From CAYWFP01 sp964457365 (lineage in GTDB: Bacteria > Planctomycetota > SZUA-567), in assembly GCA_964457365.1 (NCBI GenBank), contig CAYWFP010000005.1:1-64000 (forward strand): 64,000 nt of DNA, written 5' to 3'. The notes beneath the pieces are model-generated. The model was not told where the DNA came from, did no database searches, and saw only the letters and a program-made list of their open reading frames with translations. Within the stretch, counting starts at the first letter, position 1, and each line of letters starts with the position of its first letter. Positions 32,995 through 42,615 of this stretch are shown piece by piece. The position numbers were made by a program, and so were the translations under genes.

Positions 32995-35602
32995 TCAGCC
33001 CCGGACCACGACGTTGACCATGCGCCCGGGCACGACCACGACCTTGGCGATCTCCTTGCCTTCGGTGTATGCCCGCACCCGCTCGTCCACGAGCGCTTCC
33101 TTCTCCAGCATCTCCGGCGGCATGTCGGCGTAAACGTTCAACTTCGCACGCAGCTTGCCGTTGATCTGCACGGGAATCTCGACGAATTTTTCGCGCGCAA
33201 CCTCCTCGTCGGCGACCGGCCAGCCGATGGTGAAGACGCTCTCATCGTGCCCCAGCCGCGCCCACAGCTCCTCCGAGAGATGCGGGACGATGGGACAGAG
33301 AATGCGCACCGCCGTCTCCAGCGTCTCACGCAACACCGCCGGGTTGACCGGGCCCTTGAAGCTCCGGACCATGTTCAGCAATTCGTTGCAGCGCGCGATG
33401 GCGGTGTTGAAGGCGAAGCCGCCCTCGATGGCCTCGGTGACCTTCTGGATGCACTGGTGCGTCTTGCGGCGGAGATTCTCGTTCTTGCGATTCAAGTGCG
33501 AGCCGATGGCCTCGTCCACGGGCGCGACCTTCTCCAGGCTGTCGGTGACGAGTTGCCAGAGACGGTTGACGGTGCGCCAGGCGCCCTGGATGCCTTCCTC
33601 GGCCCAGATCTGCATGCGGTCCGGCGGTGCGTCGCTGAGCATGTACAGCCGCACGGTATCGGCGCCGAAGCGGTCGAACATGGCGTCGGGATCGACGATG
33701 TTGAGCTTGGTCTTGGAGATCTTGGTCATCTCCGCGCGCACCTCGGTCCCGCCGCACTGCTTGCACTTGAGGGGGCTCTTCTTCGGCGTCTCGTCGAACT
33801 CGACCTCGCTCTCGGGAAGCCACTTGCAGGCCGGGCAGAAGTAGGCGGTCTTGCAGACCATGCCCTGGCAGAAGAGGCGCGCGAACGGCTCGTCGAAGTC
33901 CACCAGTCCCAGATCGTGCAGCACCATGGTGAAGAAACGCGCGTAGATCAGGTGCATCGTCGCGTGCTCGATGCCGCCGATGTACTGATTCACCGGCAGC
34001 CACTTCTTCACCGGTTCCGACGAGAACGGCGCCGCGTCGTTCTGCGGGTCGCAGTAGCGCAGGAAGTACCACGACGAGTCGAAAAAGGTGTCCATGGTGT
34101 CGGTCTCGCGCCGGGCGGCCTTGCCGCATGTCGGGCAGGTGCATTTCACGAAGCTCTCGCTCGTCGCCAGCGGGTTGCCCGAGCCGGTGAACGCCACGTC
34201 GGTCGGCAGCGTCACCGGCAACTGCTCTTCAGGAACCGGCACGGTGCCGCAGTGATCGCAGTAGACCACCGGGATCGGCGTGCCCCAGTAGCGCTGGCGC
34301 GAGATCAGCCAGTCGCGCAGACGGTAGTTGATCGTGCCCTCGCCGTGGCCGTTCTCCTCGAGCCACCGGACGATGTCGGGCATCGACTCGAGGTTATGCT
34401 TGCCGTCGAACGGGCCGCTGCGAACCATCCGCCCCGGATCGACATAGGCTTCTCTCATCGCCTCCGGTTCGAGCGTCTGCCCCTCGGGCTGGATGACGAC
34501 TTTGATCGGGATCTCGTACTTGCGGGCGAACTCGAAGTCGCGCTGGTCGTGCGCCGGGACCGACATCACCGCGCCGGTGCCGTAGCTCATCAAGGCGAAG
34601 TTGGCCACCCACAGGGGCACCGACTCGCCGTTGACCGGGTTGACGACGCGGAAGCCGGTGAAGACGCCCTCCTTCTCGCGCTCGCCCATCTCCCGCTCGG
34701 CGGCGCTGACCATGCGCATGCGCCGTACCGCCGGCATGACGCGCTCTTCGTGCCCGGTGTCGGCGACGAGTTTCTCGATCAGCGGGTGCTCGGGCGCGAG
34801 CACCATGAAGGTCACGCCCCACAAGGTATCCGGGCGGGTGGTGAAGACCGGCACGGGATCGCCGGTTTCCCGAACGGCGAAGAGCACCTTCGCTCCTTCG
34901 CTGCGGCCGATCCACTCCTGCTGCTGGGCGATGACCGCGTCGGGCCAGTGCCCCTTCAGTTGCTCGTGTCCGTCCAGCAGGCGCTGGGCGTATTCGCTCA
35001 TTTTGAGGAACCACTGCGACATCTCCTTCTGGTTCACCTCCGAGCCGCAGCGCTCGCAATGGCNNNNNNNNNNGGCCGCTGCCGAGCACCTGCTCGTTGG
35101 CCAGCACGGTCTGGCAGGAGTCGCACCAGTTCACCGGCGCGGTCTTCTTCACCGCCAGGCCCTTCTCCAGGAACTTCAGGAAGAACCACTGGTTCCACCG
35201 GTAGTAGTCCTCCCGGCTGGTGGCTACCTCGCGCGACCAGTCGTAGCCCCAGCCCGCACGCGCCATCTGCTCGGTCATGCGCGCGATGTTTTTCTCGGTG
35301 AACTCGTGCGGGTGCGTGCCGGTGCGGATGGCGGCGTTCTCCGCCGGCAGGCCGAAGCTGTCCCACCCCATCGGCGAGAGCACGTCGAAGCCGCGCAGGA
35401 GTTTGTAACGCACCACCACGTCGCCGATGGTGTAGTTGATGACGTGGCCCATGTGCAGCACGCCCGAGGGGTACGGGTACATCGTCAGGACGTAGCATGT
35501 TGGCTTGCCGGCGTTGAAGCCGGTGCGGAAGAGCCCCATCTCCTCCCACTTGTCCTGCCACTTCTTCTCGATGGCGATAAAGTCGTAGTCTTTCTCTGGC
35601 AT
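32995..35602 (-). CDS. leuS: Leucyl-tRNA synthetase (interrupted by assembly gap)
   Basis: Class I aminoacyl-tRNA synthetase. N-terminal HIGH motif is HMGH in YPYPSGVLHMGHVINY. The zinc-binding region has CDSC before and CERCG after the gap. The editing and catalytic domains are complete. The KMSKS loop reads KISKT (TKISKTKLNIVDPD). Start at ATG 35602 has AGGA upstream. A run of ten N at 35064-35073 splits the gene; the two flanks are in frame only if the true gap is a multiple of three, so ten N is a placeholder. Outside that, the sequence looks intact. The gene follows three small membrane-protein genes on the same strand. Confidence 0.92.
35064..35073. other. Assembly gap (10 N) inside leuS
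   Basis: Ten N between GSG and HCERCG of LeuS. Flanking frames differ by one base with ten N. Comparison with other LeuS proteins suggests that only a few residues are missing. Confidence 0.95.
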
Positions 35603-35715
35603 TCCTGTTCGCTCCTGCGACGTCAATATCGTGACACGTATTTTGCGTTGAGGATCAGCGTATTATGCACAAATCGTCGCGAGGCGCAATCATTGGGAGA
35701 ATACTCGTCGCGCCT

Positions 35716-36006
35716 TTATCCGTACCAGAAATAGTGGAAGTCACTGAAGAGATTGACGAAATACCGTATCAAGGCAATCCCCATAACGACGGCGACGAAC
35801 AGGCCGAGACCGCAGATCGATCCAAAAACAGCCGCTTGCCCATAGCGCCGCCACGGTTCTCGGCGCAGCGCGCCGCGAAAGGAACGGCGGCATTTCCCGC
35901 AGACGCGGGTGATACCGTAATACCCCCCCGTTCCCAGCAGCAGAACGGTGCCCCACAGAATCGCCATCAGGTAGACCGCATCCGTCAAGTCGAAGCTCTG
36001 TGTCAT
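35716..36006 (-). CDS. Small membrane protein with CxxC loop, tandem paralog 1
   Basis: 96 aa from ATG 36006, with GGAGGG four bases before it. Two hydrophobic helices (VYLMAILWGTVLLLGTGG and GSICGLGLFVAVVMGIALI) flank a basic loop VCGKCRRSFRGALRREPWRRY. The same loop pattern recurs in the two neighbouring genes: GxY, then [VI]CxxCR five residues later, then GxLR, then PxxRY. The CxxC could bind zinc or form a redox pair facing the cytosol. No known family was recognised. It ends 113 bases before leuS. Confidence 0.65.
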   Translation of the reverse strand: MTQSFDLTDAVYLMAILWGTVLLLGTGGYYGITRVCGKCRRSFRGALRREPWRRYGQAAVFGSICGLGLFVAVVMGIALIRYFVNLFSDFHYFWYG

Positions 36007-36032
36007 GGCCCTCCCGCACCTCCCCATACAGC

Positions 36033-36320
36033 TCAGCGCAACGGGAACCAGCCCAGCGACCACCCCGCGACGACGTACACCATCACGACTATCCGCGTGG
36101 ACACGAGCACGAGGACCGCAACCGCCAAGCCGTAGAGCGGCGCGAAGAAGGCCGCCTGCAGATAGCGCCACCATGGCACAAGCCGCAAATCGCCCCGCGG
36201 ATTGCGTCGGCAGTCCGCGCAGATACGGGCCGCACCGAAGTAGCACCCGCTGGCGAAGACGAGAGCCAACAACCAGATTCCGGCCGTGGTGATCAGTGAA
36301 TGCAGAAAGGACGAGACCAC
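36033..36320 (-). CDS. Small membrane protein with CxxC loop, tandem paralog 2
   Basis: 95 aa. Helix one is TTAGIWLLALVFASGCYFGAA, the loop is ICADCRRNPRGDLRLVPWWRY, and helix two is PLYGLAVAVLVLVSTRIVVMVYV. The spacing of Cys, Arg, Gly-x-Leu-Arg, Pro and Arg-Tyr is identical to paralogs 1 and 3, so this is a local triplication. Intergenic distances to the neighbours are about 26 and 31 bases, consistent with one transcript downstream of mscS. Function unknown. Confidence 0.65.
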   Translation of the reverse strand: MVSSFLHSLITTAGIWLLALVFASGCYFGAARICADCRRNPRGDLRLVPWWRYLQAAFFAPLYGLAVAVLVLVSTRIVVMVYVVAGWSLGWFPLR

Positions 36321-36351
36321 TTGCGTCCCTCGGGAACAATCTTCACCCGTC

Positions 36352-36585
36352 TCAGGCGAACATAAGGAGCGGCACCAGCAGCATCACACCCAGTACGATA
36401 ATGGCGGCAATACCCCCGAGGATACCGAAGCAGAAGGCGAGGGCATACCGAAACGCTGGCGAGCGGCGCAGATGCCCCTCCGACACCTCACGGCATATCC
36501 GGCAGACCGAAGCGACCGCCAAGTAGAAACCGGTCACAAAGGCAAGCCCCACCAAGCCGGTTGCGTCAATGACCACGTGCGTCAT
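36352..36585 (-). CDS. Small membrane protein with CxxC loop, tandem paralog 3
   Basis: 77 aa, the shortest of the three. Helix one is GLVGLAFVTGFYLAVASV, the loop is VCRICREVSEGHLRRSPAFRY, and helix two is FCFGILGGIAAIIVLGVMLLVPLL. The Cys pair, GxLR, Pro and RY positions match the other two copies exactly, while the rest has diverged. It is the first of the trio to be transcribed and starts 29 bases after mscS ends. Function unknown. Confidence 0.62.
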   Translation of the reverse strand: MTHVVIDATGLVGLAFVTGFYLAVASVCRICREVSEGHLRRSPAFRYALAFCFGILGGIAAIIVLGVMLLVPLLMFA

Positions 36586-36614
36586 TATTTGCCGTCTCTA
36601 TGCACCCGCCACGT

Positions 36615-37961
36615 CTACACCAACCGCGGCCCAGGCCGCTCCCGGTCGTCGAAACCGCCGTGGCCGGTGTGCTTCAGCAGCAGCTCGCGGTTGGGGTCGC
36701 CCGCCAGGAAGAGCGTCTGCGTCGGGAAGGCGAACTCGATGCCCTCGGCGTTGAAACGCTTGAGGATCTCGAAGTTGACCCACTCGGCATGGGCCATGTA
36801 ATCCCAATACTCCGGCGGGTGATACCAGTAGATGACGAAGATGTTGAGGCTGCAGTCGTTGAAGTTGTTGAAGTAGACCCGCGGCGGGAACTCCGGATCC
36901 ATGCCCTCGTGGTTGTCCAGCACCTCCTTGACGATCTGCACCGCGCGCTCGACTTTCTCGGCGGGCGTGTCGTAGGTGACGCCGATGTCCATAAGCCGGC
37001 GGATGTACGGACGGCGGCCGATGTTGTGGATCACGCTGTCGGCGGCGCTCATGTTCGGGATGGAGACGACGTGTCCGTCGAGGCGGCGGAGCTTGGTCGA
37101 GCGCAAGCCCACCTCCTCCACGACGCCGTCGTGCCCCTCGAAGACGATGCGCTCACCGATCTGGAACGGCTTGTCCAGCACGATCATGATGAAGCCGAAG
37201 AAGTTCTTCAGCGTATCCTGCGCGGCCAGGGCGAAGGCCAAGCCGCCGAGGCCGAGGCCGGCGAGGATAGTGGTGATAGGCTGCCCGGAGAAACTCTGGT
37301 AGATGTGCAGCCCGGCGATGACGACCACGAGCACCCGCAAGGCTTTCCGGAGAATCGGAACGAGCATGTCGTCGAGTTTGGTCTCGGTAGTGGCGGCATA
37401 CTGCATCAGGTAATACTCGATGACCTCGACGAAGTCGTAGATGAAGACGGCCAGCGAGAGGCTCATCAAGAGTTCGGCCAGCCAGATCGCGCCCGGCGCG
37501 TGCGCGGGCAGCAACACCGGGCCGATCAGGCGGATCGCGACGGCCCAGACGAGCACCCACAAGGGTCGCCGCAACGCGCGGATGGTCATGCCGATAAAGC
37601 TCTTCTTCTCCGGCGACTCCACCTCCTCCGCGGCCCCCGGCTCCACCGCCTCTGTTTTCAACTTCTCCTTCTTCGCCTCGTCCTTCCGGTCGGAGATCTT
37701 GCGGATGTAGTAGGCGATGACCGTGTTGAGCGCCATTGCCGCCACGGCGATGAGGAAGGCGACGACCAGGCGCCAGACGTGGTAACCGAAGATATCGTAG
37801 GTCGCCAGGGAATGCAGCCACGTCGGCAGCCACTCCAGCGCCTCGCGATTGGTGATAACCTCGGTCGCCGCGGCGGCATCCCCTGCCGGTTCGCCCGCGC
37901 AGAGGGTCGCGGCCACCAGCGCCAGCGCCAACCAGACGAATACGAATCTGCCCGCTTTCAT
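36615..37961 (-). CDS. mscS: MscS-family mechanosensitive ion channel
   Basis: 448 aa. Signal peptide (1-22), then several helices. The pore helix region reads ITTILAGLGLGGLAFALAAQDTLKNFFGF, with the Gly/Ala packing of MscS TM3 and the AQDTLKNFFG end. The beta domain (IVFEGHDGVVEEVGLRSTKLR) and C-terminal alpha-beta cage follow. It should release solutes on hypo-osmotic shock. It is longer than E. coli MscS (286 aa) because of an extra N-terminal periplasmic and membrane region. Ten bases downstream of serS and upstream of the CxxC trio on the same strand. Confidence 0.87.
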   Translation of the reverse strand: MKAGRFVFVWLALALVAATLCAGEPAGDAAAATEVITNREALEWLPTWLHSLATYDIFGYHVWRLVVAFLIAVAAMALNTVIAYYIRKISDRKDEAKKEKLKTEAVEPGAAEEVESPEKKSFIGMTIRALRRPLWVLVWAVAIRLIGPVLLPAHAPGAIWLAELLMSLSLAVFIYDFVEVIEYYLMQYAATTETKLDDMLVPILRKALRVLVVVIAGLHIYQSFSGQPITTILAGLGLGGLAFALAAQDTLKNFFGFIMIVLDKPFQIGERIVFEGHDGVVEEVGLRSTKLRRLDGHVVSIPNMSAADSVIHNIGRRPYIRRLMDIGVTYDTPAEKVERAVQIVKEVLDNHEGMDPEFPPRVYFNNFNDCSLNIFVIYWYHPPEYWDYMAHAEWVNFEILKRFNAEGIEFAFPTQTLFLAGDPNRELLLKHTGHGGFDDRERPGPRLV

Positions 37962-37970
37962 GATCCCCCC

Positions 37971-39251
37971 TCAGGATACAGGTTCGATGCGTTCGAGTCC
38001 ATTCATGTACGGCCGCAGCACCTCGGGCACGACGACCGAGCCGTCGGCCTGCTGATAGGTCTCCAGCAAGGCCACCATCGTCCGCGGCGTGGCCAGCCCG
38101 GACGAATTGAGCGTGTGCAGAAAGCGCGTCTTCTTCTGCGCGTCCTTGTAGCGGATACGCGCACGCCGCGCCTGGAAGTCCTCGAAGTTGCTGCAACTGG
38201 AAACCTCGAGGTAGCGGTCCACCCCCGGAGCGTAGGCCTCGAAGTCGTAGCACTTGGCGGCCGCGAAGCTCAGGTCGCCGCTGCAGAGTTCGAGCACGCG
38301 GTAATGCAGGCCCAGCCGTTCGAGGCAAGTCTCCGCGTCGCGGCGGAGTTTTGCGTGCTCGGCGTAGCTCGTCTCGGGCGTGCAGAACTTCACCAGTTCG
38401 ACCTTGTTGAACTCGTGCACGCGCAGCAGCCCGCGGGTGTCCTTGCCGGCCGCGCCGGCTTCGCGCCGAAAGCACGGAGAGAACGCCGCGTAATAGAGCG
38501 GCAGATCCGCCTCCGCGAGGATCTCGTCGCGATGGATGTTGGTCAGCGGCACCTCGGCGGTCGGGATGAGCCAGAGGTCGTCGTCCTTGTCGGTGTGGTA
38601 CATGTCCTCGGCCATCTTCGGGAGCTGGCCGGTCCCGGTCATGGCCTCGCGGTTGACCAGCACCGGCGGCAGCCACTCGGTATAGCCGTGCTCGCCGGTA
38701 TGCAGGTCCAGGAAGAAGTTCAAGAGCGCCCGTTCGAGCCGCGCGCCGAGGCCCTTGTAGAGGATGAAGCCGCTGCCGGCAAGCTTGGCCCCGCGTTGCC
38801 AGTCGATGATGTCGAGCGCTTCGCAGAGTTCCCAGTGGGCTTTCGGGCGGAAGTCGAACAAGGGCTTCTCGCCCCACGCGGCCACCTCGACGTTCTCCGC
38901 CTCGCCGCCCCCGTCGGGGACGTCCGCCGCGGGAAGATTGGGGATGGTCAGCGCCAACGCGTCGAGCTCGGCCTCGACGGCACCGCGTTCCTCGCCGAGG
39001 CGCTTGATCTCGGCATTGACCTCCTCCATCCGGCGCATCAGGCCGTCCGCGTCCTCGCCGCTCTTCTTGCGCTTGCCGATCTCCTTGCTCGCGGTCTTGC
39101 GCTCGTTCTGGAGCGTCTCCAGCGCCTGTATTGTCGCGCGACGTCGCTCGTCCAACTCGACGCCGCGAGCAATATCGACGGCGACGCGCTTGCGTCGGCA
39201 AGCGGCACGCAACTTCTCCGGGTCGTCGCGAAAGAGGCGCGGGTCGAGCAT
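37971..39251 (-). CDS. serS: Seryl-tRNA synthetase
   Basis: 426 aa, class II. Starts MLDPRLFRDDPEKL, the family N-terminus, at ATG 39251 with GGAG upstream. The long antiparallel coiled-coil arm spans about 25-105. Motif 2 is CFRREAGAAGKDTRGLLRVHEF. Motif 3 region reads TLNSSGLATPRTMVALLE. All expected parts are present. An upstream extension to 39368 is not family-like. First gene of a long minus-strand array. Confidence 0.93.
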   Translation of the reverse strand: MLDPRLFRDDPEKLRAACRRKRVAVDIARGVELDERRRATIQALETLQNERKTASKEIGKRKKSGEDADGLMRRMEEVNAEIKRLGEERGAVEAELDALALTIPNLPAADVPDGGGEAENVEVAAWGEKPLFDFRPKAHWELCEALDIIDWQRGAKLAGSGFILYKGLGARLERALLNFFLDLHTGEHGYTEWLPPVLVNREAMTGTGQLPKMAEDMYHTDKDDDLWLIPTAEVPLTNIHRDEILAEADLPLYYAAFSPCFRREAGAAGKDTRGLLRVHEFNKVELVKFCTPETSYAEHAKLRRDAETCLERLGLHYRVLELCSGDLSFAAAKCYDFEAYAPGVDRYLEVSSCSNFEDFQARRARIRYKDAQKKTRFLHTLNSSGLATPRTMVALLETYQQADGSVVVPEVLRPYMNGLERIEPVS

Positions 39252-39279
39252 TATCGGTCTCCGGCACGGCAAAGACCAA

Positions 39280-39308
39280 AGCATACACGAATCGGATTTC
39301 CATGTCCA
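39280..39308 (-). promoter_or_regulatory. Candidate promoter of serS
   Basis: On the minus strand TGGACA (39308-39303), 17-base spacer, TATGCT (39285-39280), about 30 bases before the serS start. Confidence 0.5.
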
Positions 39309-39467
39309 CAAGTACAAACTGTGCGCCTGGATTCGCATTCGGCCGATGAATACGAAAGACGGTTTCAAGGCCTTTTCCTTGAAAGCAACACGTGATAATG
39401 CTCAAATAACTTCCGGGTCGGCGTTTTTGGCCACGCAATCGCCGCAGTATCGCAAGAAAGGATCGTT

Positions 39468-39743
39468 ATGAAACGTCTCTCCGTTCTTTTCGCTTTCGCC
39501 CTCTTCTGCGGCGGGCTGACGGTAAGCGGCTGCACCGAGAAATATTCCGATCTGGGCGCGGTCAACCACGCCTGGCGCGAAGCAGTCGCCAACGATCGCC
39601 AGAAACGCAGCGAACTGGGACCGACCATTGATCGATACATCGCGCGCGAGCGTCGCTGCTATCCCACCAGGAAACGCGCCGACACGATCGGCATGGAAGG
39701 CGAGTCCGAACTCGGCGGCAACGCGCCGGTTACGGGCATGTAG
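39468..39743 (+). CDS. Small lipoprotein of unknown function
   Basis: 91 aa with AAAGGA before ATG 39468. A lipoprotein signal peptide (MKRLSVLFAFALFCGGLTVSGC) ends in the lipobox VSGC, with lipidated Cys22. The mature part is about 70 residues, charged, with no recognised domain. Monocistronic and facing away from serS. Likely anchored in the outer or inner membrane. Confidence 0.65.
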   Translation: MKRLSVLFAFALFCGGLTVSGCTEKYSDLGAVNHAWREAVANDRQKRSELGPTIDRYIARERRCYPTRKRADTIGMEGESELGGNAPVTGM

Positions 39744-39863
39744 TCCCAGCCGGAACCGTTTTTCCGGATTCGGTTGGCGCTTTCGTGCGCCCTGCGGGTC
39801 GCTCAATCTTGCATTCCGTCTTTCCTGCTGCTAAAGTGTTCCCAACTTCCCGGGAGAAACGAG

Positions 39864-40808
39864 ATGCCTTGGATCGAGCTTTCCGAAGCCGCCTTGACGC
39901 TGGGCGTGAGCGAACGTACGGTGCGCAACTGGATCCGCTCCGGCAAACTTCCCAAGCGCTCCGTCTGCGGTATCCAGGAAGTCGAACTCCCCGACAGCGA
40001 CGAGTTCAAACGCCTTACCGAGCCCGGCAACGGCAAGAACGAATCGCCCCTCACTCAACAGCAACGCCTGCATACGGCACTGGTCGAATGCGGTCGCCTG
40101 AAAGGGATGCTCGGCAGTCAGGAGAAAGTGGTCGAGAGCCTCTCGGCCACGGTCGCCGAGACCGAAGCCCGTCTCGAACGCAGCCGGCAGATCATCGCCC
40201 GGCGGACCATCCTCTGCGTGGTCATCGCCTTCCTCGGTGTCATGGCTTATGCGTTGAGCAAGCTCGCCCAGCAGGAGCGCTACGGCGAGATGCAGCAGAC
40301 ATTCTCGGCGAGACTCGACGATGCGCGAGAGAAGCACGAGGCGCGTTTCCTGGCCAAGGTCGAGTCCATCCAGAAAACCTCCAGCGACGAACGCGCCCGA
40401 CTCGAAGCGCGGTACCGCACGCAGGTGCAGGAACTGAAGGAGTCGCTGGCCAGCGTGGAGCCGACGGCCTCGTCGAAGGACCTGGAGACGGCGCTCGCCG
40501 CGCAGGAGGCGCGCCTGCAGCAGGAGTTCCAGAAAGAACTGCGCCAGTACCGGCGCATGATCGATCGCGTTCAGGCCGAGAAGCAGCAAATCGAGAGCGA
40601 ACTGCGGCGGCTGCACCAGACGAACAGGGACGACGACGCGCAGAGCCGGACGATCGCCACGCTGCGGCGGGAACTCGAGCAAGCCCGACTCCGAGCCGCC
40701 ACGCACGAAGCCGAGGCGAAGAAGCTGCAGACCGCCAATGCCGAGTTGGAGGAGACGATCCGCTCGCTGCGCAAACGCCTGGCGGGGCTGGCCGAGATCG
40801 AGAACTGA
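39864..40808 (+). CDS. Membrane-tethered helix-turn-helix protein with long coiled coil
   Basis: 314 aa from ATG 39864, with GGGAG upstream. Residues 1-50 form a MerR/excisionase-like HTH (LSEAALTLGVSERTVRNWIRSGKLPKR begins the domain). A short helical segment follows, then one transmembrane helix (about 115-132). The rest (about 135-310) is heptad-rich coiled coil: ARLDDAREKHEARF, KELRQYRRMIDRVQAEKQQI, LRRELEQARLRA. The N-terminus would be cytosolic and able to touch DNA, with the coiled coil in the periplasm. No known family with this order was recognised. Role unknown; chromosome-envelope linkage or signalling are possibilities. Confidence 0.7.
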   Translation: MPWIELSEAALTLGVSERTVRNWIRSGKLPKRSVCGIQEVELPDSDEFKRLTEPGNGKNESPLTQQQRLHTALVECGRLKGMLGSQEKVVESLSATVAETEARLERSRQIIARRTILCVVIAFLGVMAYALSKLAQQERYGEMQQTFSARLDDAREKHEARFLAKVESIQKTSSDERARLEARYRTQVQELKESLASVEPTASSKDLETALAAQEARLQQEFQKELRQYRRMIDRVQAEKQQIESELRRLHQTNRDDDAQSRTIATLRRELEQARLRAATHEAEAKKLQTANAELEETIRSLRKRLAGLAEIEN

Positions 40809-40815
40809 ATCCGTA

Positions 40816-42615
40816 TCAGGCTTCGTCGTCGGCTTCGAGAACGACCAGAAACGCTTTCTGCGGCACGGTGACGTTGCCGATCGAGCGCATCCGGCGCTTG
40901 CCTTCTTTCTGCTTCTCCAGCAGCTTCCGTTTGCGCGTGATGTCCCCGCCGTAGCACTTGGCGGTGACGTTCTTGCGATACGGGGCGATATTCTCGCGGG
41001 CGATGATCTTGCCGCCGACAGCCGCCTGGAGCGCGACCTGGAACATGTGACGCGGGATCTCCTTGCGCAGCCTCTGCAGCACCCGCCGCCCGCGGCGATC
41101 GGCGTCCTCGCGCAGGCAGATCATCGACAACGCGTCGGCGGGCGTGCCGTGGACCACGATATCCAGCCGCACCAGATCGGCCGCGCGGTAGTCTATCAAT
41201 TCATAGTCCATCGTGCCGTAGCCGCGGGTGGCGCTCTTGAGCTTGTCGTAGAAGTCGAAGACGATCTCGGCGAAGCTGATTTCGTAGGTCAACAACGCCC
41301 GCGTGGTCGCGATGTACTCGATGCTCTTGTACGTCCCGCGCCGCTCCTCGCAGAGCTTCATCACCGTGCCGACGTGGTCTTTGGGCACCATGATCTGCAG
41401 CCGACAGATCGGTTCGTAGAACGCCTGGATCGTCGACCGATCCGGAACGTCGGCGGGGCTGTGCACCTCGACGGTCTCGCCGTTGGTCTGCTCGATCCGG
41501 TAGGTGACGTTGGGCGCGGTCTTGACCAGCTCCAGGTCACTCTCGCGCTCGAGCCGCTCGTGGACGATCTCCATATGAAGAAGCCCGAGAAAACCGCAGC
41601 GGAAGCCGAAGCCAAGTGCCTGCGAGGTCTCCGGTTCGTAGCTGAAGGAGGAGTCGTTCAACGCCAGCCGGTCGAGCGCGCGGCGCAGGTCCTCGAAGTC
41701 CTCCGAGGCGCTAGGATAGAGCCCGCAGTAGACCATGCTCTTGGGCTCCTCGTAACCGGGCAAGGCCGTCACTTCGACGCGTTCGTGTTTGAGGGTGTCG
41801 CCGACCTTGACACTGCGCAGATCCTTCAGGTTGCCGATGACATACCCCACTTGTCCCGCGCCCAACTCTTTCCGGTCGTCCATGCGCGGCGTGAAGAGTC
41901 CGAGTTCGGTGACCTCGTAGCCGCGATCCACGGCCATCATCTCCACCTTGTCACGGCGCCGCAGACGGCCGTCGACGACGCGCAGGTGGGTGATGACGCC
42001 GCGATAGTCGTCGTAGACCGCGTCGAAGATCAAGCCGCGCAGCGGCGCCTCCGGATCGCCCGCGGGCGGCGGGACGACGTCGACGATGGCATCGAGCACC
42101 TGGTCGATACCCGCGCCGGTCTTGGCGCTGACGAAGAGCACCTCCTCCGGATCACAGCCGAGGAAGTCGACGATCTCCTCGCGGACGTGCTCGGGCGTGG
42201 CGTGCGGCAGGTCGATCTTGTTGACCACGGGGATGATGCGCAGGTCGTGCTCGAGCGCGAGATACGTGTTGGCGATGGTCTGCGCCTCGATGCCCTGCGA
42301 AGCGTCGACGACGAGGAGCGCGCCCTCGCAGGCGGCCAGCGAGCGCGAAACCTCGTAGGTGAAGTCGACGTGCCCGGGCGTGTCGATCAGGTTCAGCAGG
42401 TACGCCCCATCGTCGCGCGCATAGTTGATCGAGACTGATCGCGCCTTGATGGTGATACCGCGCTCGCGCTCGATATCCATGTCGTCGAGCATCTGGTTGT
42501 GGAATTCGCGCGCGGTAACCGCGCCGGTCTCCAGCAGCAACCGGTCGGCGAGCGTACTCTTGCCGTGGTCGATATGCGCGATGATCGAGAAGTTGCGGAT
42601 ATTGGCGGGTTTCAT
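40816..42615 (-). CDS. lepA: Elongation factor 4 (LepA GTPase)
   Basis: 599 aa. G1 AHIDHGKST, G2 RGITI, G3 DTPGHVDF, G4 NKID and G5 SAK are all present. The LepA-specific C-terminal domain is complete (KRRMRSIGNVTVPQKAF). It is a ribosome-associated back-translocase-type GTPase that helps initiation and stress translation. ATG 42615 overlaps the stop of the upstream ROK gene (ATGA), an unusual pairing of glycolysis and translation genes in one message. Confidence 0.95.
   Translation of the reverse strand: MKPANIRNFSIIAHIDHGKSTLADRLLLETGAVTAREFHNQMLDDMDIERERGITIKARSVSINYARDDGAYLLNLIDTPGHVDFTYEVSRSLAACEGALLVVDASQGIEAQTIANTYLALEHDLRIIPVVNKIDLPHATPEHVREEIVDFLGCDPEEVLFVSAKTGAGIDQVLDAIVDVVPPPAGDPEAPLRGLIFDAVYDDYRGVITHLRVVDGRLRRRDKVEMMAVDRGYEVTELGLFTPRMDDRKELGAGQVGYVIGNLKDLRSVKVGDTLKHERVEVTALPGYEEPKSMVYCGLYPSASEDFEDLRRALDRLALNDSSFSYEPETSQALGFGFRCGFLGLLHMEIVHERLERESDLELVKTAPNVTYRIEQTNGETVEVHSPADVPDRSTIQAFYEPICRLQIMVPKDHVGTVMKLCEERRGTYKSIEYIATTRALLTYEISFAEIVFDFYDKLKSATRGYGTMDYELIDYRAADLVRLDIVVHGTPADALSMICLREDADRRGRRVLQRLRKEIPRHMFQVALQAAVGGKIIARENIAPYRKNVTAKCYGGDITRKRKLLEKQKEGKRRMRSIGNVTVPQKAFLVVLEADDEA

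Noticed and set aside
31807..35301. 1,164-codon plus-strand frame across rnc, nth and leuS
   Set aside because: Pure shadow of three well-defined minus-strand genes, and it runs through the N gap.
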